Of a stretch of DNA of 64,000 nucleotides, positions 25,176 to 36,990 are shown piece by piece. The position numbers and the translations under genes are program-made. The DNA lies in assembly GCA_031213475.1 (NCBI GenBank), contig JARUPZ010000021.1:7881420-7945419 (forward strand). The letters run 5' to 3'. Source of the DNA: Nereocystis luetkeana. Its lineage: Eukaryota > Sar > Phaeophyceae > Laminariales > Laminariaceae. How positions within the stretch are numbered: the first letter of the stretch is position 1; each line of letters opens with the position of its first letter. Under the pieces are notes generated by a model. That model did no database searches, was not told the DNA's origin, and saw only the letters and a list, made by a program, of their open reading frames with translations.

Positions 25176-25598
25176 TCACATGGCTTGAGATTTGAGGGCA
25201 CCTTGGGCGGCGCCGTCCCCTCCTTTTCGCACGGCGTCGGCGAGTTCGCCATCGACGGGGGTGGTCGGGTAGCGTCCAAGGGGAGGCGGCGGTAGGGAGA
25301 CACATACCTCGTCAGCGGTGATGCCAACGGGTCGTGCGGTGACCTCGGCAGTACCCGGGGGTTGCTCGGGTGGACGCCCCACGAGGGGGGAAGGGTTGCC
25401 GCACGCTAGCATGAGGGCCTCAGCGTCGTCATCGAGATAGAGGGCGGGGTGACGCTCTCCAGCACGGCTTCCGCTGCATCGCTGAAGCCATTCCACACGA
25501 GGCCGTCTGATGTCCGGCACCCCATGGAGGATACGTTCAAGAAGATGGCGTGGGGAGCGAACCTGGGCTTGGAGGGCACTCAACTGCAGCAGCCCCAA
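25176..25598 (-). CDS. Unidentified 140-codon ORF in a GC-rich patch
   Basis: The ORF is MGLLQLSALQAQVRSPRHLL... followed by LDDDAEALMLACGNPSPLVG and a C-terminus with TPVDGELADAVRKGGDGAAQ. It has no signal peptide or membrane segment. An acidic segment and a Pro-rich segment are visible, and the composition is more protein-like than its neighbours. No family is recognised, and a 108-codon + ORF (24862-25188) partly overlaps. It could be an exon, or a fossil fragment of a mobile element. Confidence 0.25.
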   Translation of the reverse strand: MGLLQLSALQAQVRSPRHLLERILHGVPDIRRPRVEWLQRCSGSRAGERHPALYLDDDAEALMLACGNPSPLVGRPPEQPPGTAEVTARPVGITADEVCVSLPPPPLGRYPTTPVDGELADAVRKGGDGAAQGALKSQAM

Positions 25599-25719
25599 TG
25601 TACACCCTCCTGGACCGGAGGCGCGGGGTCAACGCGACCAGGGTAACGAGATGGGGCTACCGCTGGCGGTACCTCAACGGGGTGACTTCGGGGTTCTCTC
25701 GTTATTATTCACGTAGGTT

Positions 25720-26830
25720 TTCCAGCCGAACTTCGACTGTTGGTGGATTTTCGTTGTTCCCGATGGCTCCAAAGCCTCTGTGTGTCAACGAATTATTTGT
25801 TTAGAGAAATGTGAACACAATTTTAGCGACAACAGTTGTGGTTGTGATATAATATTGATTACTTAATGTTGTTTGTTTTTGTCGTCACTTTCATTTTCCG
25901 GCTGAACTCGTACGATGTTTTTTTCACCTATCGATCTTATGGAGAAGCCGTGACCGCAAATGTCACCCCCCCCCCCCCCGGTATGTGCCTTCGTTTTTTT
26001 GGGCATAATATATATTCAGAAGTTTTCGCCATTCGCACTGCTCAACGACTTGCATTTAATTATCATTGAAGTCACGCTGTTGGGCTTTTAGCGAACATGT
26101 TATACTTATGAAAACGTCGCTACGACTATGCACTATGTGTAAGAGACCTTAACCCACGAAATTGATATTTTAGTAGTCGCGCGGGACACCGAACTAAAAC
26201 GCCACCGAGGGCGGTAGGTATAACACATTTATATGATGACCAACACCTCTAAACTGTTTTTTTTCGCTGAAATTCATTTTTGCAAGCTGTCTGTGGTGCT
26301 TATTTAGTAGTGGCATTCGATCGCGTCTACTACGGGTTTTGTGCTGCCTCGTGCGGGATGCACAATCGGTTTGTAAGGAAGTCAAAAAGTGAACGTGCAA
26401 AATTCAAAGAGTGTTGAAAAACAATTCAAACCAATTTCCGAGGTTGCACTGAGCTCACCACGGGTGGGTGTATCTTTTCCCACTCGTAAATTCCATAACC
26501 TGTGTGTATGTTCCGAGTACTATTACATCCTATGTCGGAAAAATAAGTGGGGCGTGCCCGGACCAATTTCCACTTACGATGCAGGCGGAGACATGCCGAG
26601 TATTATCGAGGCACCGGGGAAGCGTTTATTGCATTGTTGAGTCCAGTCTAACCCAATGGCGTGCAACAAGATGTCGGATAGTACACACATCCCTGGTATA
26701 CACTAAGACGCAGAAATATGACAGGACCTGAAGGAGGATCAAGTCATCCGCGACGCAGATACTAGGACATTCATACCTGCTATATACTAAGACGCAGACA
26801 TTCCAGGAGTGGCGGCAACATAGTAGCGCG
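25720..26830. other. Non-coding, nothing recognised
   Basis: AT-rich, with a poly-C run near 25966-25979. GGTATA-ACTAAGACGCAGA recurs near 26695 and 26780, about 85 bp apart, as a small local duplication. Confidence 0.4.
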
Positions 26831-26835
26831 CTCGG

Positions 26836-29800
26836 AATGCCTTCTTAGGCCCTCACATAATACGGAATAACGTACGCAGATATCATGTAAATGTAAGGCC
26901 GCTTGAGGCGTTCTACGTTTTGTAGAGATACATAATTTTTTCGTGGTCGATACGCGTACCGCCTCAGGCCAAACGATCAGCAGGACGCGTGGTACGATAG
27001 TAGTGGTAGGATATTTTTCCCGGAAATATTAGGCCTAACGGGGTCCTTGACCCAAAATCATTGAATTGCCGTTATTAAGTTGCGAACATTTTGTCGTGAG
27101 CCTAAGTCGTGGAGTTGTTGATCGGGCTTCATTTTTTAGTTACTTGTTTAAGTCGTTTTTTAGATGTATGTTGCAGGTATTAAACTCCCCAAACAAGTAG
27201 AATCGGGAAATTCGTTGGGTGCACCCTTTGCGTAGCATTTTGTCGTAGGCATCTAACGAAGGCTGTGGTTGCACATATCATACGATGTAAAATGTTGTCC
27301 TCCGCTCCGATGATGTCGACAAGAGGTCGCAAGTCTTCCTCGGCCCTTTAGTATACACCTACCTGTCTGGCAACATCATGCTTCGCCCCCAAACTCTCTT
27401 TTGTGGACAGTTTAACTGCTGCTCCAGCCGGATCGAGGACAGTTGAACTTTATGCAGCGTCGCCCAGGCTGCGCCGTGCATAGTGGGCTTAGATATGGGT
27501 AAGTCATGATGAGCCCTGTAATATTCTAGGTCGACGACTACCATACCTGTAGGCAAGTTGCCGCTTCCATTTCCACTCCTGTTTATATTTATTTGTTCGG
27601 CGGGTTTTCTTACACCTCTTTGTCCCTGCTGCACGTAGAAACCTATCTAAATGCTCCGCGAGTGGTAACGAGTAGCGCGTCAAACATGGATTGCGTTTTG
27701 ACGTACACGAACGCTCTTGCCGTGTCATCGTTGCTCTTCGCGTGGTTTAGGCTGCCGTAGGGGGTGTAAGCCAGTTATCACGACAGCCTTTCGACAAACC
27801 GCGCGGGTGACCCTGTGCGTGTACCTTCAATCCGAAAATGTACATAAATATTTGTGTTGTCGACGCCGATTAACAGAGCATTAAAAACGGCATCCGTATC
27901 GCGGAGCCTGTACATCATTTGAAACCGTAGCATTTTGATCGTGTTGCCGCAGAAGGTGTTCGGGTTTACTTCCTATATAGTATGGGAGCTGAATGAAATA
28001 TGTGTTGACACACGTGTTGCCCACCTGAGAAACTGTTCAGTTCCTCTCTGACCCTGTGTGCGTTTGACGTCGATATTTGGTTTGCCCGGAGGTAGCCCAT
28101 GATCGTGTGTATCGAGATGACCGTGTAAAGTTGCTCAATGTCGGCATCTATCTGAGTGAAACACAGCGCTCTGTTTGCTTCACCTCTACGTACCGACAAG
28201 TAAGTCGATTTCGCCGGAGCTCGTGCTTTGAGAGGCCGAAGAGGTATTACAGCGTGTGTCCGCTTTTCCGTTATTATTGTTGTTTCTAACCTTTTGCCCC
28301 CTCTTGATAACCAAACAGACAGGCCCTACCTGCACCAACGGTCTGTCCGGTGTCCAATCAAGCTCCATCTGTTGCGAAGCTCAGTGCGAGGCCTGCGGAG
28401 GAGCCGGTTGCGGCGGGCACCGCTGTGGCGAGGTTCGTTGGTGGTTGTTGCTTTCGTCTCTCGTCCCCTGTTGTTAGCGGGCGCCCCTAGCGAAGCATGC
28501 AGCTCAGTTTTTTCCCGGCGTCGAGAGTGGCGGAAGGTTTGAAGGCGAAATCTGTCGGTCTGGAGTCTGGCAAAAAGCACTTAACTTGTAGATAGGTGCT
28601 GCGTACGGCGACAGGTAGGTGTTGCCCCTCTGAGATCAACGAGGTTTTGGCTGATGGCCATCCAATGCATTCTGAACCGATATATATCTGGTCTGACCGA
28701 GTTTCTCTTCATATACGTCAGCTTACCTTCTTCGTGGATTTGGGTACAGGGCTTACGAGTTTGCATTGCTTGAATAAAACCTTAAGTACTCGGGTGCTAC
28801 TGTGGGGGCAACGCACTCAAATCGTGGGTGCTGTGATCCTAAACCGGGACTGTACCCATGATTGCTTCAAATAGGGAGTGGGTGCGACAAGTTGAAGTTT
28901 TTAAGCGGGGAGCCTAACATTTTTTGGGTGTTGCCCGCACCGTACCTCCAGCTGGAACACACTTGCTGTGATCGCCCGCCGACACTGGCCGGTCTGACAA
29001 ACGCAATACACTCCTCGCCCTTGCCCCATCCTGTAGGAAGCCTGCTGCACCGGCCGAATCGAAGACAGTCGAGTGTCCTGCGACGTTACGATGACGGCGC
29101 CTTGCATCGTTTAAGAGGGCGCGGACGACGACGTTGGCTTCACGACAGGTATGATGTGACATACGATGCCAGCACCCTGTAGAGCGCAGCCCGAGTCGTA
29201 CCAGTAAAACAAAGACGGCAAACTCAGTTGGCAAACACGGAAGCTGCTTCGTAAATATCTGGTAGCTTGTATCTGTGTAAAGCGGATAATGTGTAGCTTC
29301 CCCAGGCCTCGAATAATCTCCACAGAATCATCCGCTGTACTTATTTTTTCGGAGTTTTGTATCGACCGTGGAATCGGAATATCATCCGTGTGCGTGACAG
29401 GATTTTCTCGACATATATATAGCATTTTCCGACGAAACTATGTTGGGTTCAAGAGATTACACTGTGTGCAAACGCCCTGTCGGTTGAGGAACTATGGTGT
29501 GTACATTTGGGGCGTTTATGCCGCGGTCGAACGAGATGAAAAACGCTGATCGAAAATAACTCTGTGAGATGGCTAGACCAGCTCGGGGTGTACGCATATT
29601 ATTGTGGAGCACAATCGTGGTATACGAGCCGGGGTGCACACCAGGAATAGACCGGGGCGCGTGCTACGACAGAGGCAGGACCGCCTTTTTTAATCATGGA
29701 GCTCCCTAATTCTTCTGGAATCGCTCGTCTTGTTTGGGGTCAGGGATGGTGCACCATATTGGTATTACACAGTTTTTTAACAGACACGGCGATGACTATA

Positions 29801-30020
29801 TGACCAAAACGAGCCGGTTTGACAACTTACATCACCAACCAGCAAAACCAGGTTGGAACTATTTTGAACGGATCTATTCAAAAAAGTTTCCCGTGAGTTC
29901 ACATGGATTCCATGTGCTGATCCCATACGCCCCCCCCCCCCCCCCCCATACAACATTGTTTGATCAGGGTGCGTACTTGGAACCGAACGACCCCCCTTCG
30001 CCTCATGTCCGCGTCTACTC
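26836..30020 (+). other. Duplicated block, copy 1 of the cysteine-gene locus
   Basis: 26836-27312 aligns with 54411-54920 (TGCCTTC-TAGGC-CTCACATA, TGGTACGATA-GTAGTGGTAG, TTGTTGATCGGGCT, GGTGCACCCTT). The exons and introns at 27.4-29.1 align with 55.1-56.4 and 59.6-59.9. AGGAATAGACC...CGCGTGCTACGA at 29650 matches 60140. TACAAC-TT-TTGA-CAGGGTGC at 29940 matches 61500. Introns align as well as exons, so this is a genomic duplication, not a retrocopy. One A+B module of the other locus (56.8-58.2 kb) has no counterpart here. Confidence 0.75.
27411..29114 (+). pseudogene. Decayed partial copy of the cysteine-module gene (exons B, A, B-terminal)
   Basis: Three exons are readable. B at 27411-27498 (acceptor GGACAG, donor G|GTAAGT) keeps CC-x10-C-x7-C and APCIV but has a TGA at 27444-27446. 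A at 28323-28432 (acceptor ACAG, donor GAG|GTTCGT) keeps TCTNGLSGV, ICCEAQCEACGGAGC, but the usual RPGG is replaced by HRCG. The terminal B at 29037-29114 (acceptor CTGTAG) reads EACCTGRIEDSRVSC, then TAPCIV and TAA. Exon lengths and phases equal those of the intact paralogue (110 bp for A, 78 bp for terminal B). There is no signal-peptide exon or upstream A exon. The internal stop and missing 5' end make expression of a full protein unlikely. Confidence 0.75.
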
Positions 30021-30024
30021 ATTG

Positions 30025-30925
30025 GTTTTGCCTAGTTTGATAATGGAACTATTAATAGCATTCGGTTGGAGACAGAAGCAATGAATGATTACGGAAATAA
30101 GCTGCATCATGAGTTTGGCAACTGGGGGTCCGCGAGGTTACTCCGCGCAAGAAGTACATTGGAGTACATCATCTCGGCCTTCGAGGTTATGTCCGTGATA
30201 TACAGTATGTAGTTGTCCACGCAACATGGGCAGGAATGCCAATTTCCCCACCAAACCTTCATGAGTATGGGTATTTGGGGCGTTAGGTTGGCTGGAACAG
30301 GGAAGCTGCAGGGGAATGAAAAGTAAGTGCTGTTTAGAGGTTTTTTGCCATTCGTTGACTTGAATTGAGTGAATACGCAAGTCGGGTATGTCCGTGGTGT
30401 TGGTGAATGGTGTTGGGCACTTCGGTAATTCGTGTACTGCAACCATCATACGTGAAAATCAATCACTACTGGAGTATATATAAATTACCAACCCTGATGC
30501 TGGCATGCGTTGTATTTTTCACACTCCCGTGGAGACTAGCGTCGGGCCTGCTGCAAGCTGGAATTGATGAGTTTATCTGTAACAGGGCCGTACAACAACC
30601 GTGCGGCGTTTTTCAGTGCAGAGTCCACACGACGTGGAGTGATGCTATCCGCAATACCATATCTACATCATGTGCAATCGGCGTTAATATTTAGTTAGAA
30701 GGTTTTACCAACATGCACTCGTTAGTAGTAGGACTTTCTCCCCTTCCTTCCCGCACTCGCTCTCTAAATATGATGGAAGATGTTTACCTTCAATTAATTG
30801 CAAAAACTGATGTTTCGACACGCTTCATATCGGGACTGCCGTTAAACTTTCGTAACGATATGTATTAATAGTGGATATTGATATCGTTATTTTAGCCGCG
30901 AGCAGGTATATATGGTAATTGTTTT
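30025..30925. other. Non-coding, nothing recognised
   Basis: Short ORFs only. A poly-C run of about 18 lies just upstream near 29931-29947. Confidence 0.4.
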
Positions 30926-30929
30926 TTTT

Positions 30930-31610
30930 GCGTCGCTTTTCCTGGCATAAACACGTATTTGGTGCTTGACCCCTGTCGTATCTCGCACCGCGAAGGAAGG
31001 TTGCGTCGGTCTACGAGGAGATTAGAGGTCTCATGTTTGTTTTGGTAACGATTTCCGGGGAGAATGTCCAGTGCCGAATGCTGAATCGACTGGGCGGCTC
31101 GCCCGCCGGGTGTCAGGAGTTAGTGGCGGGTGGGGGGGGGGGGGGGCTGGGGGGGGGGGGGTTGCAGTTTTAACCACGGTCAGCGTTTAAAGATGGGTTG
31201 TTTGTTTTCATGCGCCGCTTTAACTGCCCTCTGTCGTCTCCCACACCAAGTCGGCAGGACGCTCGAAATATTGCGATGGTTGACACCGGTCTACACGAGG
31301 AAACGCGATTTGATATTGTGTGACGAGCGCGTCTCGGAAAGAAGTGTGCCCTGTGTACCGAATGCTGCGCCGACGGGGTGGCCCGTCTTCCGGGGCCCAG
31401 ACGTCGGCGTAGGGCATCGCTGCTCGAACCACGGGCAGCCACTACGACACGGTGTCTCGATGCACCGTTTTATCGGGCGTTTGTGGACTTTAGTATTCGC
31501 GTCCACGGCAGAGTCTCCCACCTAGTGGGGACGCTGCTAGTATACCTACGGTGGTTGATCCTGGTCTAGGGGCAGATGGGGTTTGATCTTACATTAGGTG
31601 GCGATCGCTC
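30930..31610. repeat. Satellite-like tandem repeat, about 255-bp unit, locus 1
   Basis: The landmark AACCACGG(G/T)CAGC recurs at 31172 and 31427. Each unit carries CTGTCGT-TC-CACACC, GCGATGGTTGACAC-GGTCTAC, GACGAGCG and CGAATGC then GACTGGGCGG-CCGCC. About 2.6 units are present, with a split poly-G run at 31131-31160. The same unit is found at 63.4-63.95 kb. Confidence 0.7.
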
Positions 31611-33060
31611 TTAACAATAAGGGTCCGCGTCGGTGGCCGTAGAACCAAGTCATAATTGTTCAGAATTCCATGTCGTCCTTGGAGGATGTATGTATGTAAC
31701 TTTTCGCGAACCCTTGAAGGCTTTCGCCATACTATAGGGGATACAGGAAGCTGCTCAATAAAGCTTGGCCGTCGTTCCGGCCCAGCCTTGCTCTCTCCCG
31801 TCTCGTCTGCTTTGCGCAGGTACGAGCGATGTAGTTGTACCTATCGCAAGCTGCCTTGATCCTTACCCAGACCATCACTGAAGGATGGCTGGCACGACCG
31901 GTCGAAACGAGAAACACGCCGGAGAGTCGGAAAACGAGTGGTCGGGTCTACAGACGGGCCGGACCATCGCCCAAAGCCTGGCAATCGTCGAAATTTCGTA
32001 GAACCGGTCGTACATCTCTGTTCATATATAAAACTACCGCTGCAATATCCATTTTTATGCTCAAACGAGCAATATTATATATCTGTTCAGGCTGGGCGGT
32101 GCAGGTTGTTGTACTAAACATAGCAGAATTGAAGACTTGTTCTATGTACGGTGTGTATGCACGATAAAACCCCCAGTGACAGGCCATGCGAAACAACAGC
32201 AATATAGCACGAGTAGCAACAGCACTGCTGTAGATAAGCTTGTTACGAGTGTTTCTTGTACTACTTCTGTAGTATGTACCTGGTAAATTTGCCAGGTATA
32301 TACCAGGTATATGACTGTCAAATGAACATATACCAAGTACATAATACCAGGATTCTCAGTAATATTCGAGGAGTATCCGTAGACTACTATTGAAAAATCG
32401 TCTAGGACTAGAATATAAACAGCAACACGAGTACGACTAGACTACAGCCGTTTCTGGTATGAAAGAAAGGTGTAGACTCTGCCGCGTACCAGTATGAGCA
32501 GATGACAAGCACCCCATATTATTGGTAAACCCTTGTACGACGCAAAAAAACAAACCGGAGAACGAATGTGACAAGGCGAGCAGAACACACGAACAATGCA
32601 CTTTGTGGAAAACTCTCGACAGACAGGTGAAAATTATCGTCGATCGGGCTGGGCATTTATTTGCCGACTCAGTAAGTAGCGATAGTACTGTCGGCAAAAT
32701 CACATAGTATACTGGGTTGCAGCAGTATACTGACCGGGGGTGATCGGTTCTCCAACGCGGTAAATATCACGAAGAATGTCGAGCAAAACGCATGCACCTT
32801 GTGGCGATGACGTGGCGATTCGATGAACAATAAGGAGAAAGGTGTGAGCACCCTCTTTTACTCATTTCGTAGTCTCTCTTTGCTTTCCATTTTCTTCCCG
32901 GGATGCATTTGTTGGGTTTACAATATTGTGGCGTGTTTCTGAGACGTACGCAAAATAAAAGACCACAGTGACTGGCGAATATACTAGCCGGGTCAATGAG
33001 TAGAATCCTACCGCCAGTAGATTACTACTGCCAGTAGATTTCTACGGCCAATTTCGTTCT
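31611..33060. other. Non-coding, with a cluster of TACCWGGTA motifs
   Basis: TACCTGGTA at 32277 and TACCAGGTA at 32301 are surrounded by near-matches at 32291, 32331 and 32344. CCAGTAGAT-TCTAC repeats near 33010-33050. No gene is recognised. Confidence 0.45.
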
Positions 33061-33067
33061 CTGCCAG

Positions 33068-34740
33068 TCATGGAAACATCTTTTGGTATTTGTTTGCGCT
33101 CTCCCCGGCGATCAAAACACTGTTGTTGGGATAATCTGTCCTACGACCGACAGAGGACGCCAAATCAAAATCTGCGATCTTGCAAGGGCAATCTAGCGTG
33201 ATGAATATGGGCGCATCAGTCACCGTGACCCGTTGAAGGCGCCAGCCATCCACATCCGGGAGTAGTAGCGAAAGGCTAATTCCCAATGAATAGATGCACT
33301 CCGCTGGTCTACCCACCCCAACGCCATCACCCCGGTTCGTACCTTCTCCCAAACGCACAACATATCCTAGAATACAAGCCCATCGTTGTCGCTCCAACAC
33401 CCCGAGCGCGGGCCCCTTCACACCTCGTCCATCCTTTGAAGTCGCTGCGACCACCCCGCCTGACGTCGGCAAGGCCCCACCGACCGGGGGAGCCCGTGCC
33501 TCTATCCAGAGCTGGGGGCGCCGCTCCTGCTCCCACCGCACTGCACCCCCTGAGCTCCGTCTCGGGGAAGCTGACCTCACTTAGCACGAGCCCTTATCAC
33601 AACTGCGGAATATGATCCGCCCCCCCACATAAGTACCCGCGCTGTCATCTGCGCCCTGCGTATACTCCCCTCCGCCGGCTGTGTCACTGGTGTCAGCGGG
33701 TTCACGGATGTCGTAGAAAACCTTGCAGCTATTACCGTAGCTACACGTCCTAATATCGCGGAGTGCGTGACAGATGTTTGATATGCTGCGCATGAATTTC
33801 GATGTCGCCCCTATCTCCTGTCACCGTAGATTCCCGGAGCTTCTTGCTACCGTCCCACCACCTCTGCTGTCGGCCCCTAGTAGCTTGAAAAGCGTGCCTC
33901 CCCCGAGGACAAATTCATGAAGCGCGTGAAACGCTGGTAATGGGGGAATCACGAAAACCGTTTTAGCCGGCGACGGCATGGCTGGCGAGTGATCGCCCTT
34001 CACGTCCGTGGTAAGCTCACCAATCCACAACGGAAGATCTTCAATGATCCTATCGCCGAGGATTTCGTGGATCCCGCGCCACTTAGATACTCGATGTTTC
34101 TGAGCACCACGTGTGCCCGAAAGAGTCATACGCCCGCCTTGACGAAGAGCGCGTTCAGCTTGTGCACTCGCGCAAGAGAACAAAGCGTCCTCTGCCTCTG
34201 TAGCGTTCAATCCCAAGCTTATATCAGACCTCACAACCTGCCGCAGTTGGTCAAAGCGGTCCACCAATGGAATGTCGTGGTCGCTGCTAGCTCGTATGCA
34301 CGGGCGAAAATGCATCACATTGAAACTGCCCATCGACCGCAACTAGTATGCGTCAGGTGCTACTTGGAGTATGTCTCCCAGCAGAGACTGCAGGTTCGAA
34401 ACTAATGCCTCGCGTGCCTGCTGGTATCGGACCGCGAATAATCCAGTGCTTCCGGGGGGCCTACTTCTTCCATATCGCAACGCCATCGCCAGGTTAAAGC
34501 TCCTTTCATTTGACGCTCCCGAGCGTATCTTAAAAGCTGATCGATCTGCCCGTGTAGCTCACCAACCATCTCTGGCACCTCGTTTGTCTTTCAAAGCATC
34601 CAGTGCAAATCGGCACTCAACTGGCCTCAATTCCTTCGACACTTGCGCGTCCCTTCCCTCCATCGCGCTGAGTGCTATGTCGATCGTGATCTCCAGCCTC
34701 TTTAACAAGCATGTTTGTGGTGTATGTGTCTGACGAGGAT
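33068..34740 (-). pseudogene. Decayed coding stretch with a CCCH-like finger, unidentified fossil
   Basis: GC-rich, with minus-strand coding-like pieces in several frames (33068-33580, 33581-33793, 33821-34342 and a helical piece near 34400-34720). The piece at 33581-33793 reads CHALRDIRTCSYGNSCKVFY, with spacing C-x8-C-x5-C-x3-(H replaced by Y), the CCCH zinc-finger pattern. No RT, integrase or capsid motif is clear. It could be an old retroelement gag-like region or a dead host gene. It is broken and I do not assign a family. Confidence 0.35.
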
Positions 34741-34856
34741 TGATTGCGTCGAAGCTCTGTCTCCGTGAAGAGAGAGGGCAAAGGTGTCACCGAGGTAGGT
34801 GTCTGAGAAGATCACTTTTGAAGAAGAAGCGAAGAGACGGTTTGAAATTGGCGCTT

Positions 34857-35703
34857 AGGACCCATCTTAACGGGGAACGCTATAATATTTAAAAAATAAA
34901 GTTTTACTTGGATGAATTTCACTTGGATTTCGAAACAAAAACGTGTTTGGGTCCTATCGGGGAACGGCGTTTTATTGTCAATGACAAAAAAAAATAGAAA
35001 GAATGCGCCGCGAGACAAAACGCCCAGCGGACAAATAACGACGCGCGTGGACGAAAGCGAAGGTTTGGGCTGCCGCGTTTGCGCCACCGCCAGCCTCTTT
35101 TTTCTTTTTGGTCGCGCAAGATCAGACGCCATCACCCTCAAAGTGTCTTGGGTGGGCGGAGGAAGCCCTCATGCGCCACGTGCGGAACAGCGGCTGTGAT
35201 GCAGCTATCGAGGTCTCGAGCGTTTCCTTCTTTTCTTAGCTTGTGTCCTCGAGGTTCGTGATTGTTGGCCGATCGAGCAGGCCAAAGTATTGGAATTGCG
35301 GCCGCCATGATTACTCTTCTGGCGCCACCGCCGGGGTACAATGTTCTGTGGTCTGCGGGCGTGGGCGCGGCTATTGCTCCGGTCACCTCTCGTTGATGTT
35401 CGCGTTTTATTGCCTCGATCGTGGTCATCGAAGTGGCTAAAAATCACCACAGGCTCCACCGAGAGTGTTGACCCACAATGAACATGCTACATCAAGACCG
35501 AGGAACTCCGAAATTCCAAATTGAAATTGAAAAATGCACACAAAAATGTCTCAAAATATTTTTCACTCACATTCTCATATTCAAACATTCTGATTTAAAT
35601 GCTCGGTCGTTCACTCTTCGGCCAATCAGATGTAAATTATACAATAAAAAACAAAAAAAAACACATTGTGAAAGAATTAAAGGCCCCCGTTAAGATGGGT
35701 CCT
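34857..35703. mobile_element. 847-bp TIR DNA element
   Basis: The left end AGGACCCATCTTAACGGGG is repeated in inverted form at the right end (CCCCGTTAAGATGGGTCCT, ending at 35703). No transposase is readable. The minus ORF at 35138-35428 (TIEAIKREHQRE, IMAAAIPI) has a relative at 15864-16046. It is a non-autonomous or decayed DNA transposon. A clear target duplication is not visible. Confidence 0.7.
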
Positions 35704-35904
35704 TCTGTGGCCATTCTGGAATTAATCTTCATCTAGGAGGTCTAAAGAGGAGAAGAGAGGAGGGGAGAGGAGGAGTGTGGAGTGATCGAGGTAGGGCTAA
35801 CCTTCGCCTGATAATCCGGTGCAATGTCCATGCTACGGGCAGATAAGTTCTCAGGGCTGACGAACTGACTGGCTGGCTGACAGTCCGTCCGCCTATACTT
35901 GAAG

Positions 35905-36035
35905 AAACATTCCTAATGGTGAGCGCCCTACAGCAACATTCGTGATGGTGAGCTAGTCTAATCCATCATACTTCGTATAGCAACATATCCTGATGGTGAG
36001 GGTCCTATATGAACATTGTTGTGATGGTGCGCAAA
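35905..36035. repeat. Small tandem repeat around ACATTC-TGATGGTGAG
   Basis: There are four diverged copies of ACAT(TC)...TGATGGTGAG followed by CCTATA/CCTACA-type sequence, spaced about 30-50 bp apart. Confidence 0.5.
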
Positions 36036-36049
36036 TAATAGCTGCCCTG

Positions 36050-36300
36050 CTATTTGTTGTTGTTGTTGCTGTTGTTGTTGTCGTTATCACATTAACTCAC
36101 AATACAATGCAGTCCGTGGTCGCAGGACAGGCTCCATTAACTCTGGAGTGGAAGAAATACCTCGGTAGTAAAACAGAAGCAAAAACAGAAAATAAGCATA
36201 CATACTCCACCACTAAGGACACTAGGGAAGCAAAAAAGAGACTAACAGACAAACCACTCAAAACAAAAAGATGAAGCGAAGGAAATAACAAACAAAAACA
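36050..36300 (+). repeat. Dispersed repeat R3 with A-rich tail, copy 1
   Basis: It aligns closely with 43595-43780. Both have GTTGTTGTTGCTGTTGTT, then CAATACAATGCAGTCCGTGG, then GTCGCAGGACAGGCTCC, GGAAGAAATACCTC and an A-rich 3' part. A weaker reverse-strand relative is at 37940-38120. The A-rich end suggests a retroposon (SINE or LINE tail). Confidence 0.65.
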
Positions 36301-36343
36301 AAGAAGATATACTTACGGTCAACGTCTCGACAGAGATAAGAAG

Positions 36344-36438
36344 AGCCCATTTAAAACTGCGGTATCGTTTTGGGGACAAAGCACTCGAACTTCAAGACAA
36401 ATGCCCCCACAACGGGACTGCGGTCCTAAAAGGGTTAA
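36344..36438. mobile_element. Palindromic MITE, diverged copy 2
   Basis: It aligns with the better copy at 52400-52500: GCGGTATCGTTTTGGGGACAA on the left and AACGGGACTGCGGTCCTAAA, then GGGTTAA, on the right, in inverted orientation. Confidence 0.6.
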
Positions 36439-36609
36439 ACATACCATATACCGCACTCCGAGTAAGACAGACTCGTACTTTGTCCGCCTAATGCACTCAC
36501 CCGAGTATCCAAAGTAAGATACTGGTATACTTGTATCAGTGCGCAATGACTGAAGACCACAATGTATACGTGCGTAGATCTTAATGTCCATTTGCTAACA
36601 GGCACCCTC

Positions 36610-36990
36610 CCTCTCTTGCGCTTCTTCATCGCGGGGAGTGTTGTGGAACGTGCTGCGACATTCTGGTTTCATACCTATTTCAATAACTATACGCATGGGA
36701 AAGGAGCCTATGCCGAAAAAGGTGTTGTTTCGGGAGGTGGTCGGGGGTAAGGGGTACGTCGGGAGATATAAGTGTGGCTGGATGAGGTACTTCGAGGAGG
36801 ACCTCAAAGAGTTTGGCATCAAGCTCGAAGGGTGGCGCGAGGCAACACAGAAAACCAGCAGATAGCTCCGACAGGTCTAGAAGAGGGAGGAGGTCTTCCT
36901 TCAGAAATGCCGTAAGGATGAGAAGGAAGCATAGGCAGAACGGCACAGGATGGCTGCAACCGTTGACGCCAATGCACGTGTTCAGAATAA
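36610..36990 (+). pseudogene. LINE fragment, C-terminal part of a third family
   Basis: The reading is RMGKEPMPKKVLFREVVGG, then WMRYFEEDLKEFGIKLEGWR, then (after a stop near 36863) EEVFLQKCRKDEKEA and AERHRMAATVDANARVQNK with further stops. The order PKKVLF, a Trp-rich 'EDLKEFGI...GWR' block and a charged tail is typical of the C-terminal end of LINE RT proteins (from memory of the family). It is a 5'-truncated, decayed insertion. Confidence 0.55.
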
